From Xylaria sp. FL1777 (Eukaryota > Ascomycota > Sordariomycetes > Xylariales > Xylariaceae), in NCBI GenBank assembly GCA_022578965.1, contig MU400554.1, forward strand, positions 248,001 to 312,000: DNA of 64,000 nt, given 5' to 3'. Position numbers and translations under genes: made by a program. The notes beneath the pieces are model-generated. The model did no database searches. It was not told where the DNA came from and saw nothing but the letters and a program-made list of their open reading frames with translations. Shown piece by piece: positions 24,715 through 36,640 of the stretch (position 1 is its first letter; every line of letters begins with the position of its first letter).

Positions 24715-25708
24715 GGTGATTCAAGCGTTGTGTTTCTGGTAAATTGGTAGTAGTAAGTGTGATAAGTCTGGTGTGGCCTAGAAATAGGACGGCGTTTTCT
24801 GCTTTCTTATATAATGTAATCCAACTACTTCATAACTTCTAATGTGAATTTTCTCTGCAAGAGAATGGGTTTAGGACGAGTTGTTTCTTTGATCACTATA
24901 ACAACTCATTTGTTTAATAATCTCTGATTGTTTCTTAGTTTGGAACTCTTGGTCTTTGTACGGGTTTCCTTACAAGTGCCCTGTACTATTATTATATTCA
25001 AGCATCCGAACTATCTTTATGGCCACGGAGTAGCAAGAAATTTGCATGTCTACAATTTGATCATATATACTTTGCCTTTGAAACAAGCTAGTTAGGCAGG
25101 AGCAGATATGGAACTTTACAATAAGCAATACTACGTAAGGATATCTAAGTTTGGCGATCTCCCTAAACCTGGTAGTGTAGTATTCGCTTTCTCAAGACTA
25201 AGTTAGGGAACTTATAGAAAGAACGAAAAGTATAGCTCTAGACAATAGAGATTCGTGGACCTTAAACAGCGAAAATTTTGTTCGTATTTGTTTAAAGAAT
25301 AGTCATGAATATGAATATCAAAACAAGGGGTCAATTTAGCAGACAAGCACCCTCGGGCTGTCAAGTAGAGCGCAGTCGGTTCACCGTGGGTACACAGGGA
25401 TGGGCGACAGAGCCGTCAAGCTACACATAACAATTAAGAAATATATATATCAGCTGCCAGAGCTCGTAAATGATATCATATGCTCATCAAGCTATCAGAA
25501 TTAAATGCACTATAGGAAGCAGCTCGCCACTTATAAGCCTCGTCAGGGGCAATGCCTAACATCCAACTACCACTCAGGAGACCTATACGAGAGAAAAGAA
25601 TATCCGCGCTTATCCTAGACCAGTTGAAAAATATACCGTCCAGTTTTCCAAGTTGCTTCCAAGTTCACATCGAAAAGGGGCTAGGGCATATCGCTGAAGT
25701 TCCCCTAA
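24715..25708. other. Spacer between kinase-fold gene and NLR-like gene
   Basis: About 1 kb of AT-rich sequence holds the promoter side of the kinase-fold gene (minus strand) and the 3' flank of the NLR-like gene. The short plus-strand ORF at 25552-25746 overlaps the ZZ exon in antisense and is not supported. Confidence 0.6.
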
Positions 25709-28700
25709 TCATTGGCCATCATCCACTGCGGTATGCCTCACGCTAGTCTTGTCTTCAACATCATCGCGGTCTATTGTCCCAGAAACGGGAGTAACCGGCG
25801 ACGAGCTTCGGGAATCTCTATCTAATATCTCTACAGTGTCGAAATTGTGAGGTGATTCGAAAATATGTACGAGGTCGCAGTGGGGCCAACATTTGGTGCA
25901 CAGTGCATAGTCGCAACAGACTTTGCAAAAATGGTAGATGCCACGAATTTCCTTCGGGTTGTTAGCTCATTGTCATATAATTAGATGGTGTAGACTTACC
26001 CAGAGACAAGCATCGCAGGTGACCCCTTCTATCACTTTGCCCTTCTGCTGGTTGAGGCCGTTTATGTCTTCTGTGACTTCACTTGGGTCATTACCTTGAA
26101 GTTCCGGCTCAGGCCCCTGTTTCAGAAGAGCGATGATCTCATCCGGTGCTCCTGAATAACTAGCTACTTGAAGAGGCGTCCAGATTTCATCTCCAATCTT
26201 GCACTTGACAGACCGGTCAGCACCTCGGTCGAGTAGGTACCGAACGACGCCAACAGGATCGGTAGCTTCGCTTGCGCGGTCCTCGGAAACCCAGCTGGTC
26301 GTTCCTCTGGCGACCCAGCACAATGCAGTCCAGCCATCGATGTCGCGCGTGTCGACGTCTAGCTCTGGCAGTAGCTCAAAGATCCGTTTAATGACCCGCA
26401 AACGGCCCCCTTGCGCGGCGTAGTGAAGAATAGAGCGGTTAAGGACATCAACTTCTCCAACTTTCCCACCTAGCTCCTCAATGATTCGGAAGTTTTCCTC
26501 GCCATTGAGCGCCGCGAAGTGGATGGGCTTTCTTTTCAGATCATCCTCCACATCATATAATGCTCCTTTGTCTAACAAGGCGCGAACAATGCTGGGGCGT
26601 GATGACAAAGCAGCTGCAGCCAGGGGACTACCTATGTAACGGCTCTTAGCGTTAATATCGACACCGAGTTCTAAGAGGTGCTGGGTAAGTTTGTCGGTGT
26701 CCTCCAGGTGGTCGGAATATGGCAGGCAAACCGCCATCAGAGGTGTTCCAAAACCAGAGACCGAGTCGCAATTAACGTCTGCTTCATGGTCGATGAGCAT
26801 CTTAGCAACAGCGTAGTCGGAGTCTCGACAAGCCCGAAGTAGCGGTCCCTCCCTGTGACCAAGACCTTTCCCGGCGATATTCGGGTCGGCGCCCTGTTCG
26901 AGGAGATACGAAATGATCTCACGGGTTTGATGCCAGACAGCCCGACCCAACGCAGTATAACCGGAGTTGTCTTGTAGCTTTAGGCTGGCACCGGCCCTGA
27001 CGAGTTTCTGAACAGCTCTCAAATGGCCAAGCTGCGCACATCGGTGAAGGACTGTTTCGCCGTCCTTATCAGCCTGATCGAGATCGATACGAGGCTGGAA
27101 TTCCATTAAGATACTTAGACAGTCGAATTCGTCACTTCCTATCGAAGTAGGTAATTCAAATATTAGACTAAGAGGGCAAGCTCCGTTTGCTTCCGCTTTC
27201 TTCAGGTCCGCCCCCTTTTCCGCTAGGATTAAGATTATGTCTGCAAAGTGAAAGTAAGCGGCAAACATAACTGGGGTCCAGCCGGACCATTGGTTTTCAT
27301 TGGCGACTACGGCGTTAACGTCGGCCTTGTTTTCGAGTAAGACCTTCACGCATTCTGTCCATCCGTTGGAAGCAGCAACCACTATCCAAGACTAGTTGTT
27401 AGCAATCAATAATATGTAGAAGACACGGACGTAAAAGTCTATTGACTATGTTTTTGTTTTATATGCCACGCCTCGAGAAAGAATGAAGAGATCGAAGAGG
27501 TCGTACTTAGCTGAGTGGTGCCTTGAGTCGTTGGGAGATCGACATTGTTCGTTCGTTCGGCCAACAGCCGCGTCATTTCAGGCGGATAGCCGCACATATG
27601 GAGAGGGATAGTACCCTTAGAAGTCTGCATGTTTGGATCTGCGCCTTTCTCCAAGAGCATCTTGACTAGAGGCACGTTTGGGGCAGCAGTAGCCTCGAAT
27701 AGAGGAGTATGGCCGTTCTTATCAGCTATATTGACATCTGGATCATACCCGAGAAGGAACTCGGGAAGCTTGGAAAGGGGATCGGCGCAAGCCAGAGTTA
27801 GCATCGTCCTTCCTCTCTTGCTTGTTGCATTTATGTCCATTTTATACTCCTCGAGAAGAAGCTTAGTCAGAGCAATTTTGTCCTCGTCCGACACCACCGA
27901 TCCTCTGCGCTCTGCTATTTCGTTAAGGAGCGGTATGACAAAAAGTGGACTGGATGGATTTGCGCCTCTTTCAAGTAGCAGACGGAAGACTTTGACATGC
28001 CCGTTACCAAATGCGTATCGTAGAGCTGTGCCGACCCCATCAGGCCCCGGTGTCTCTATGTCTACACCATGATCTAAGAGAGCCTGTATGGTCCTCCAGT
28101 GCCCATAGCTCGCTGCTATAATAATCGGGGACCATCCCTCACTGTCGGGTTTATTAGGATCTAGTCCTAGTTCAATAAGCTTCTTTACCACAAGAGGGTT
28201 CCCCCATTCGCATGCAATGATGAGCGGTGTTAGTTTTCGAGAACCACTCTCGGCGTCTGTCTGAAAATCAGCTTTGCCTTGCTTCACGAGGCATTCAATT
28301 ACATCGGCATTCCCCTGGGATGCTGCCAGAGACAGCGAGGTGCGACGAAGATGTGACTTGAATTCCACATTGGCTCCGTAATTCAGTAAAACTTCCACAG
28401 TTGAAGTGTGTCCGGCAACAGAGGCCACACAGAGAGGAGTCGTTAGAGTTCCTTTGGAGTAGGGAATTTCTGGGTCGACTGGAGTGCCGATCTCAAGCAG
28501 TCTCTTCGTCAGGCGAGCGAGCCCAAGTCTCGCGGCCCGGAAAAGGAGAGTTTCTCCACACTTCGATAATTCTTCTCTGCCCTCAAATGAAAGCCGATCT
28601 ATGAGTTCTATAGTCAGGGACTCGTTTCCGCTTGAGCTCGCAGCCCTTATGGTCTCGAGAAGAGTGGATTGAGGGAGATTATCTGCTCCTTCCTCTCCAA

Positions 28701-31700
28701 GGAGACTATTAACGAGATCAGCGTCGCCAGCCCGAGCTGCCTCCTCTATCCCGAGTGTAAGATCTGAGGTAGAGCTTGGTTGGAGAATATTGGAATGGCC
28801 GAGACTGATGAGGGCTGGAAACGGCGATTTCCATGGATTCCTACTTCGATTGAAAGGGTTTGAAAGCAGCCACTGCACATGATCAGCAAAATCAATAGGG
28901 ATATAATTATCGAGACAACTTACAACAGTTCTCGACCATCTCTCGAGATCAACTTCAGCCATCTTCTGGCGGAGACTTTCGATTGCCTCTTTCTCGGCAG
29001 TAAGTTGAGCGAGGGAGAAGTGGTACGTCCAGAATTTAACCGCATAACTGATAAAGCCCAAGTCACTGTCGACAAGAAATGACTGCTCAGACAACTGGTC
29101 CTGTTTATCTTTGACCTTACTTCGAGTAAGATACTCCAAACAGGCATGAGCTATGTCATAATGCGCAGTGCTTGCAACCTCATGCCAAAAATAGCGCGGA
29201 GAACCCGGGCTTTCTGGGCTTCGGAGCACAGCTTCGAGCCATGGATGAGCAAGGTGAACTCCGCTGTGTTTATTCACGGTGATCCCTGCAAACCAGGCAG
29301 TCCTTTGCCTCTCGAGTCGCTCAAAAAGATCCCAATGTGGAGAAACTAACTCTCCGTCATCGATGAAGCTTCCTAAGAACATGACTGTTGCGAACTCCTG
29401 TGTCGATAATGGCCGTGTGGCGAATAGTAGGAAAGCAACAGCTAGTCGTGCCTGTTTTTGATCTGGTATGCTCCGAAATACACGATCAAGAACCGCTTCG
29501 AGAGTGTAAGCTTCTAGAGAACCGTAGGCAACCTCTTGCAGTATTTCTTGTGTAGTAAGATGCCGCTCAACCTGTTGCTCCAGTAAGATGAACATCGCTA
29601 AGGAATCGACAGCTGCAGTGCCTTCAGGTAGTGTCAAGGGGGAGTGCATAGTTTCTTGTGTTGGAAGTGCAGGAGGTGACTCGGACACCAGATTCAGTTC
29701 CTGCTCTTGTGTATCGTCCTTCGACCCTACCCCTTTTTCTTTCCCCAACAAATCAATACCCGTATCAAGGTCAATGCTTGGCCACTCCGAAAGCTCGGCG
29801 TGTAATTTAGCAGGTTCTCTGCTAGTTAGGAAAACTTTAAGCAGCAGTTCATTTTGCATTGCAATTTGCGCAATGAGCTGCATGAAAGCGTCGCGCGAGG
29901 TTTTCGGGCAAACATCGAAATGATTGATGATAATGCGGATATCGCTGAAGCGAGATATGAAAAATTCAAACCAACCAAGTAAATCTAGTTCAGTGCATGA
30001 TTGCTCTTCATATAGACGATTCAACATGAATGGTACGAAACGCCTAATATCAGGAAACCGAGAAGTCATGTGTGTTAGGAACGTCCAAAGCATGCCAGAT
30101 AAGGAGCGAGACCTGATGTCAGCAGCGTCGAAGGAATAGTACAAGATTAACAGCTGTCTGTTGCTCAAAGCCGGCAGGGCCGCTACGTGGGCGAAGACAT
30201 GTTCAGAGGTTCGGCGAACAAGGTCGTTTTTGTCTGTACTTGAAAAAACGTAGAGGACCTGAGTCCCCAGGAACTCTAGCCACTCTAAGTATACGCTGGA
30301 TAGCTTTATGTGAGCCGCGAGATGGCCTGCCGCGATGAAGGGCTCTGTAGGTGTAGCTAGGCTAAGAAGAGCACGTTCTCCATCAAATGGTAGCTTTGGG
30401 AATCGTGTATCAAGGGATGCAAGTATTGGTACGTCCTCAAGCCCCCTGAGCGTCCGGGTAAGCTCGGACGTGAAGAGTTCGGTGACTCGGTAGCAAAATA
30501 TACGCCATTCAAAGGGGGTTCCCTATCAAAACCTGAGGTATTAGAGATTACAGATTACAGTAAAGGTTTAATAGGTCTAGGAGCGTTAAGAAATTTGGCA
30601 AATGGCGAAGTAAAGGGGTCAAGAATGCATACCAAAGCTCCCATGTGCTGGTCGAGTCTCTGTCGCCTGTTAGATATACCAATAGATGGGTCAAAGACAG
30701 ATGCTACCACGAACCTTCCAAGCCTGAGAACCGAGAGTCGCGTCATCATGGATACTAACGAGGTAGCTCCGAACAAGGAATTTCGACTGTATGAATGATT
30801 CATTGATTTCGCGAATTGATGCAGCGAGACCGGAGAGCACAGCAATATTTGGCCGGGCCTGCCTTGGTGCATTCTCTATTCTTCCGAAGAGAATATGAGC
30901 CAATTTATCTTCCATGTCGACAGGATTTACTTCAAGCTTAAGTTAGCAATTTCCAATTTCCAATCCAATCAAAACTTGGCAGGTATATGAAGAGTACGCG
31001 GTGCACAAAATACAAAATTATAGTAGATATATGATTTTAATCGCAGTGTCTTGATAGTACTCACCGCTTCGATGTGGACAGTCAAAGAACACCTTTAAGT
31101 AGTATTAGTAAATAACAAGCGCTCAGACGAGATCATGGCGAGTTACAAGAGTGCGACACGCATCGAAAATTTCGCCGTAAGGACTTTGGGGTTGAGACGC
31201 AAGCGTGAGTGCCTACCCTGTAGATTAGAATGCGATATTAGACAGAACTGGGCAAATGAGTAGACCAACCTTCTTCACAACTATACATCCAATATCGAAG
31301 GCGAGGAATATGATCCGACGATTCTAACAATCTATGTATAAGCTACTGGCTCTCTCCCAACTTCTAGATGCTACTACTTACTATGCCGTCGGCCCTTGAC
31401 TTTGTTAGCTGATCAAGCAGGCGCTCGGATAGAGTATTAAAGCCATGGTGTCCCTGTCCTGGGCCCAGGACTTGGCTTCGATTGTATCTGAAGTGTAAGA
31501 TGCGAGAATCTACTTTGGGTTGATTGAGGTATTGGCAAAGCCACGTTATAGGCGTATGACAAATCCCGAAGACGACCACCACACTGGAAGTAAGTTCATG
31601 TAAGTAGTTCATTCGGCAGTCTTAGTTTGCGCTAGATGTTACTCACTCTATGTTGACTGGTTCTTTCGGAGTGCTCTTTGGATCCTTTACCCGTATAGCG

Positions 31701-31867
31701 GGAGAAGCGGGAGAAGGAGAAGATGCCGAGGTCCACGTCACTTGTAAAGACGCTTCATTTTCATCTGCATCACCAGACCTCTGGTTACTCTTGACGCCTG
31801 CATCTTCTATAACCACGCTGCGCTCTGAGGAGGGATGGTCTGAGATTAGAGGCGGTGCGTTTGACAT
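25709..31867 (-). CDS. NLR-like protein: hydrolase-like, NACHT-like, about 24 ankyrin repeats, C-terminal ZZ finger
   Basis: Ten exons join without frame break (minus strand): 31867-31647, 31583-31382, 31323-31270, 31212-31147, 31092-31065, 30929-30756, 30703-30633, 30522-27507, 27381-26000, 25951-25709; 1818 residues. Residues about 70-270 follow the SERAC1/DUF676-like alpha/beta hydrolase found at the N terminus of fungal NACHT proteins, but the usual HSxGG elbow reads FDIGC and GTPH reads DCPH. Residues about 300-500 follow a NACHT layout (LASLDTRFPKL, then EWLE), but the P-loop position reads LYVFSSTDKNDLV and the Walker B position IIINHFDVC; LTSREP is kept. About 24 ankyrin repeats fill about 860-1680. 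The last two exons encode a ZZ finger (CDAC, HFCKVCCDYALCTKC). Such proteins serve as fungal non-self or stress sensors; the role here is inferred. The 28-nt fifth exon and 52-nt sixth intron are the least certain joins. Confidence 0.82.
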
Positions 31868-33383
31868 CTCTGAGGGTCACTGTATCTAATGTCGTTGTTG
31901 TTATTGTTGACTTTGTAGGAGTAGAACTGCCTATGCGCTTCTCTCAGCGCAGGACATCTAACTTTATGTCTAAGCTCTCGAGCAGGCAACTGCGCAACCC
32001 CTCCCTCTAGAATGATTCACGGCGACGGATTGGGTATAGAATCGAGATGCAGATGGGCTGATGCCGCTCAGCTGCTCGGCCCCCACGTTGCATCTGGCAT
32101 CCCAGCGGCTTGGTACACGCAAGATCATCAATCAACGGCTGCAGGATGTGGAGTATCCATGCAGTCAGCTACCGTAGCGTAGTATGCACTGACTAGCCTA
32201 CATCGTCAGTCATGCGGACTACTACTTCGATCAAATTAGCAAGTCCTACATCTAGAAATAAAGGGACAAGTGTGCTAGCTTAGGAATTCTGGATATCGTG
32301 CAGCCACAGATCAGACTTGACCAGATTGATGCTTTGCGATGTCGCGTGGAACATCCCATATGCGCATATCACGATTGACACATCGCGAGCAACGAAGCCT
32401 AGCCCGCAATCTTGATCTGCTCTCCATAGTCCTTAGACCCCCTTGTTTCCGCATATTCCCAAGAAGTCGAGCAATAATTTTATCCAACCAGAAGCGACTT
32501 CACTATCCCGGGGAATAACTTCGGCATCTCACCCAACACTCACCGACATCAGCGCCGCCGGGGCGCGGGGAGGGCATCAAGGACCGCTCTAGCTCCTCCG
32601 TTACTACCGTCCTGGTTGTCGGCTGAAGCAGTCTAATATGATATAGTATAGCGCGCAAGCGCGTCGACTTCAAGCAAGAAAGGGCGAGGTATACGGTGCT
32701 TGCCCTCAGCTTCGCCCGCACGATCAACGGAGGTCCGCAGCACTATCTTTTTCGGAGGAAGCAAGTGCGAGTATATCACTACCTGGGACATATTCCAAAA
32801 GCCCGTTTGGTGGAGTACGGGGTTTGTTATAGACTAGCGGATTGATCACATTGCCGGGCATTGGCGCCAAGCTGTGCGTAGAGATCTCGGCGCAGAAATA
32901 ATCCTAACTTGAGCTCTGAGCTTCCTATTCACGTTCACTAGTTGATGATATGGATCCGCCCTCGTTTCTTTAGGGGACCACGGAAGATTGCGCATAGGTG
33001 GTGCTAGACGCGTGGTATGTAGACAAACACACGCCGTGCATTGAACAGAAGAGTAAAATGTATCGTACAGGTAATTTGCCGTATGTATTAGACTTTTGGT
33101 CCTTTCCTGACTCGGCCACCCATCTATAGTCTATAATGAGTCGTTCATCCATCAGTGCCCCCGTACACTGAAAAGGTATATCCTCCCAAAAGCTAGGTCG
33201 ACGACGCCCATATGCATCGTGACGATAAATGTAGTACAGTGAAACTACAGATCATAAACGCCAAGCAATGCCATTGAAGTTTCATTAATTCCGCTGAGGC
33301 CGATTCGCCATGCGTGCGTGCTCAATCGGATGGTATTCCCAGATTCGATACTCGAATATAATAAGTCGGCCATCGGAGGCATT
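31868..33383. other. Intergenic spacer upstream of the NLR-like gene
   Basis: There is no supported gene. It contains the promoter side of the NLR-like gene (right of 31867) and the 3' flank of the DUF3405 gene. ORFs near 32.5-32.7 and 33.0-33.2 kb are short and featureless. Confidence 0.6.
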
Positions 33384-35643
33384 TCAGCCAAACGGTAGCC
33401 TAGACTCACTTTCGTAGCCGCTTTCGGTTGGAGCGACATCTTTAATTGGATGCATCAATATCGGCGGTAGACATGTACGACCATGTATTTCTTCCCATTC
33501 CTCGCCGCCAATCTTGGTGTCTTCGTATCCCATGAGATTGTTATAGAGTCGCTGAGGTGGACCCGCTCTGTAGTACCAAGTAATTCCTCCATACCTCGCC
33601 TCGCGTCCCCAACCGATGGCAGAGTTGTCGCCTCCACTATCACCTTTCTCACCAGAGTTGAACCATCTGGCGATGTCCTTGCCTTTCCATGGTCTGTCAA
33701 AGAACATCGGCATTGGTGCGTATACGGCCTTGAGGCCGTGTAAGAGGGCTATGGTCTGACATGTCATCTCCGAAGCGATGACATTCCCACGTAGATTTTC
33801 AACATGCATGATATCAAGCAGCCTTTTCGAGATCCTCGAATGTGTAACAATAGTCACACGTCGCGGCAGTTGTTGAGTTGCGTGAGATGAGTCGTTGAAC
33901 CCCCACACGTCATTGGCGCCGACCCAACCACTATAGTTGGTATTAATGATTGGAGCTACAGTGATCAAGTCGGCCTCTTCGCCGACGCCCCATTTGTAGT
34001 CGTCTTTTTCAGGCCGTTCCACGGGAGGCTTCGGCCCAATGGGAGTAATGAAAGGGAAATTGGGCGGCCCCCAAATAGTATCTTGCCCTGAAACACGTTC
34101 TACTTCCTTTCGAAAGTCTGTATCGTAATCACCGTGCACTGAAGGAATGTAGTAACGATCGCTCCGTTCCCAAAGACCACGGCGTGGCTGCCGCTTCGAG
34201 AAGGTTGCCAACTTCTCTAGGAAATCGTAGTGTTGACCAGTGATTCGGGCATCCATCTCCCAGTTCCAGACATACTCAAATTCGGGGAATTCTTGTATAA
34301 ATTTTTGGACAGACAACCATTGAGATACATGTACTGTCGCTTTGTCGGGGTCTAATTTCGGATACATGGCTTGTACAGCTTCATCGTTCCATAGTATAGC
34401 AATGTCCCTAAACTCAGGGGGAACATTCTGCTGGAGAACATATTGGTAAGTTCCTTCATCATCCCAGATTGCATAGGCATTGTCCTTGACGTGAACAAAG
34501 AGGTAAACTTGATAGAGACCACCTGTTCGTAGCGATAGTTCAGTGATGAGCGAGCGAATCACTTGCTTGTCGTTCTCGTTGTAGTCTTTCCCTGTATACG
34601 TTCGCAAGAGCACCGCTGTCCGTGATTCCACCTTCTTTGCACCAGAACTTGTCCCCTTTGCAGGCCGCTTGTTGTTGACAGCCGCGAAGCCCCTCCTAAG
34701 ATCATCATTGTGATAGCGACCTTTCGGAGTATCCTCAAGATCATGGTCGCTGTTTGCCCCAATGAATGCAGTTGTCTGTTTGCTCGAATACACTGTGTTG
34801 ACGTACGGATTTGGATACCCTTGTAAATCGAATCGAGCTTCATTCTTCTGAACGCACTTCTCTTGTAATTCGCCCCAATGTACTTTATCCCAGTCTACTA
34901 ATGGATCGGAGGTATCGTTGGCGTTCTGAAAACCGTACATGCCAAGTCGTGTCTCCCGCTCAAAGCACAAGTTCCCATCCATACCCAAAACATCATATCC
35001 GCCAATAAGAGGTTCGGGGAAGTCCTTGGGAACTCCTTTGAACACCATTATATCAGATACCATCTTGCCTCCCGGACCCTGGCAAGGGACATACGGTCCC
35101 TCCCTCGCATTTCGGCTGTAATTGGGGTAAGGATCGTAAATATAAGGCTTGTGGGAAGTGAAGTAGCTTGGAGTGTCGGCGGGAGTTAGCTGGGCTTCGA
35201 AGCTGGGCGATCGGGCCTTGCTAGTGTCTAAGGTGCTTAGTGTCTTGCCATATATCGCATCTGCTCCGAATACACTGCACTGAAGTTAGAGGAACGTGTC
35301 TTGACGTGAAAAGGAATACCATGTGTTGAGAGGCTTACCGTCCGAGCTGTTCATATTCAAGTCTGAATTGTTGCCGAATAGCTTCTTGTTGCTCGTCTTG
35401 TGCCTCCCTCATCTTGTCCTCAAAGCTAGGCACGTGATTGGCATTGTTCTCATCGTTAGTCTTTCCATCTACACTCGGCTGGTCAGGGGCGTCGTGTGCG
35501 ACTTCCGCAGAGCCCTGCTGGACGACGTCTCCATAGCGTCCGGAACCATGCAACATGAGCCAGTAAAGTGTGGCTACGGTGAATGCGAAGACGAGGAGGC
35601 CTTTAGGCCGTGACAACCACCGGCGGGGCTGTACTGCCAACAT
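33384..35643 (-). CDS. DUF3405 family type II membrane protein
   Basis: Two exons, 35643-35339 and 35274-33384, give 731 residues; the intron starts GTAAGC and ends GCAG. The ATG at 35643 gives a short basic stretch (QPRRWLSRPKG) followed by one hydrophobic helix (LLVFAFTVATLYWLMLH, about residues 16-32), typical of a Golgi-type signal anchor. The long lumenal part matches the fungal DUF3405 family, with SRTAVLLRTYTGKDY, YQVYLFVHVKD, WNWEMDARITGQHY, LWERSDRYYIPSVHGDYD and PMPMFFDRPWKG. The family is thought to be glycosyltransferase-like because of its anchor and its D-x-D-like acidic motifs (EMDAR), but no reaction is established. A longer frame upstream lacks an ATG, so the start was set at the first Met. 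Confidence 0.88.
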
Positions 35644-36620
35644 TGCTGGTGACTTGAGGCGCAAGATATAAACCTCTGATAAGTTAGATATCGAGTTACG
35701 TCGCAATGAGTTAGCAAGAAGAGTAGGAGGATATCAACATGGCGGTTGGAACTAGGTTCGTTTAGAGATGCCGACGATTCAGCTGGCAATTAGAGACGCC
35801 GAGACAGATCAGGTCGAGGCAAGTCTGCCGACGCAGTATGCGCTGGGAAAAGAGATGGTAGGCGTAATGAACGTAATGACTCCTATCAAAGGACGTCGAT
35901 GCTAGTCTCCCTCTGGGCGAGCGGTTCCTTGTTTTAACAAGGCGGCAACATCTGGGACAAGCGGCAGGCGGCAGAGGGCGGGGAGGCGTGCTGCCACTTG
36001 GGAAGAAGTCGTCGGTCGGACAAAGACACGACTCAGACCGGGTGGCCGCGAACAAAAGGATGTTGCGAACACGTCGTCGTACAATCGGGGACAAGTGTTA
36101 CGCTGGGGAAATCAGACTACGTTATAGAGTGACGTTGCTAGCGACCGGACCGGCTGTTGTTGCTTGGCGGAACAGGGTCTGGACACTAGGAGAGGGTAGG
36201 AAGATCAGGAAAACGAAATGGAAATGGACAAGTAGAAAGCCGCAAATGTAAATGCTTCATGGAGATTCGCAGGTTCGTGCATGTAGGTGCGTACGCATAT
36301 AGGTAAGTATATTCAGAACGTCAGAATTTTAGAAGGGAGTACAGGCGACAGTAAAAAATAAAAACACCAAGGTTATTACTGTAGGATACCTTTAGGTGGT
36401 TTGAAATATACACCAAGAGAGACACAGGCGCATCGCCAAGCTTATAGGATTACCAGGAAACAGAGCTTGCGGCGTTGGGGAGAAGGGATGGCGGGCGGGC
36501 ATGGATGACAGCGTCGATGATCTGACAGGGGTACTGACAGGGACCGTACTGGGGTCATTTTAGTATACCGCCAGTGTAAGTGCAGTATCATAATACAGTG
36601 TGGCGTTGCTAGTAATGAGG

Positions 36621-36640
36621 ATTGAAATTGAAATTGAAAT
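36621..36640. repeat. (GAAATT)n short tandem repeat
   Basis: About three GAAATT units in tandem. It is a simple repeat without context. Confidence 0.75.

Noticed and set aside
30633..30929. A frameshift in the NLR-like gene that would make it a pseudogene
   Set aside because: Removing a 52-nt GT..TAG intron at 30704-30755 restores the frame and leaves SYLVTSVFDPSIG, so no frameshift is required.
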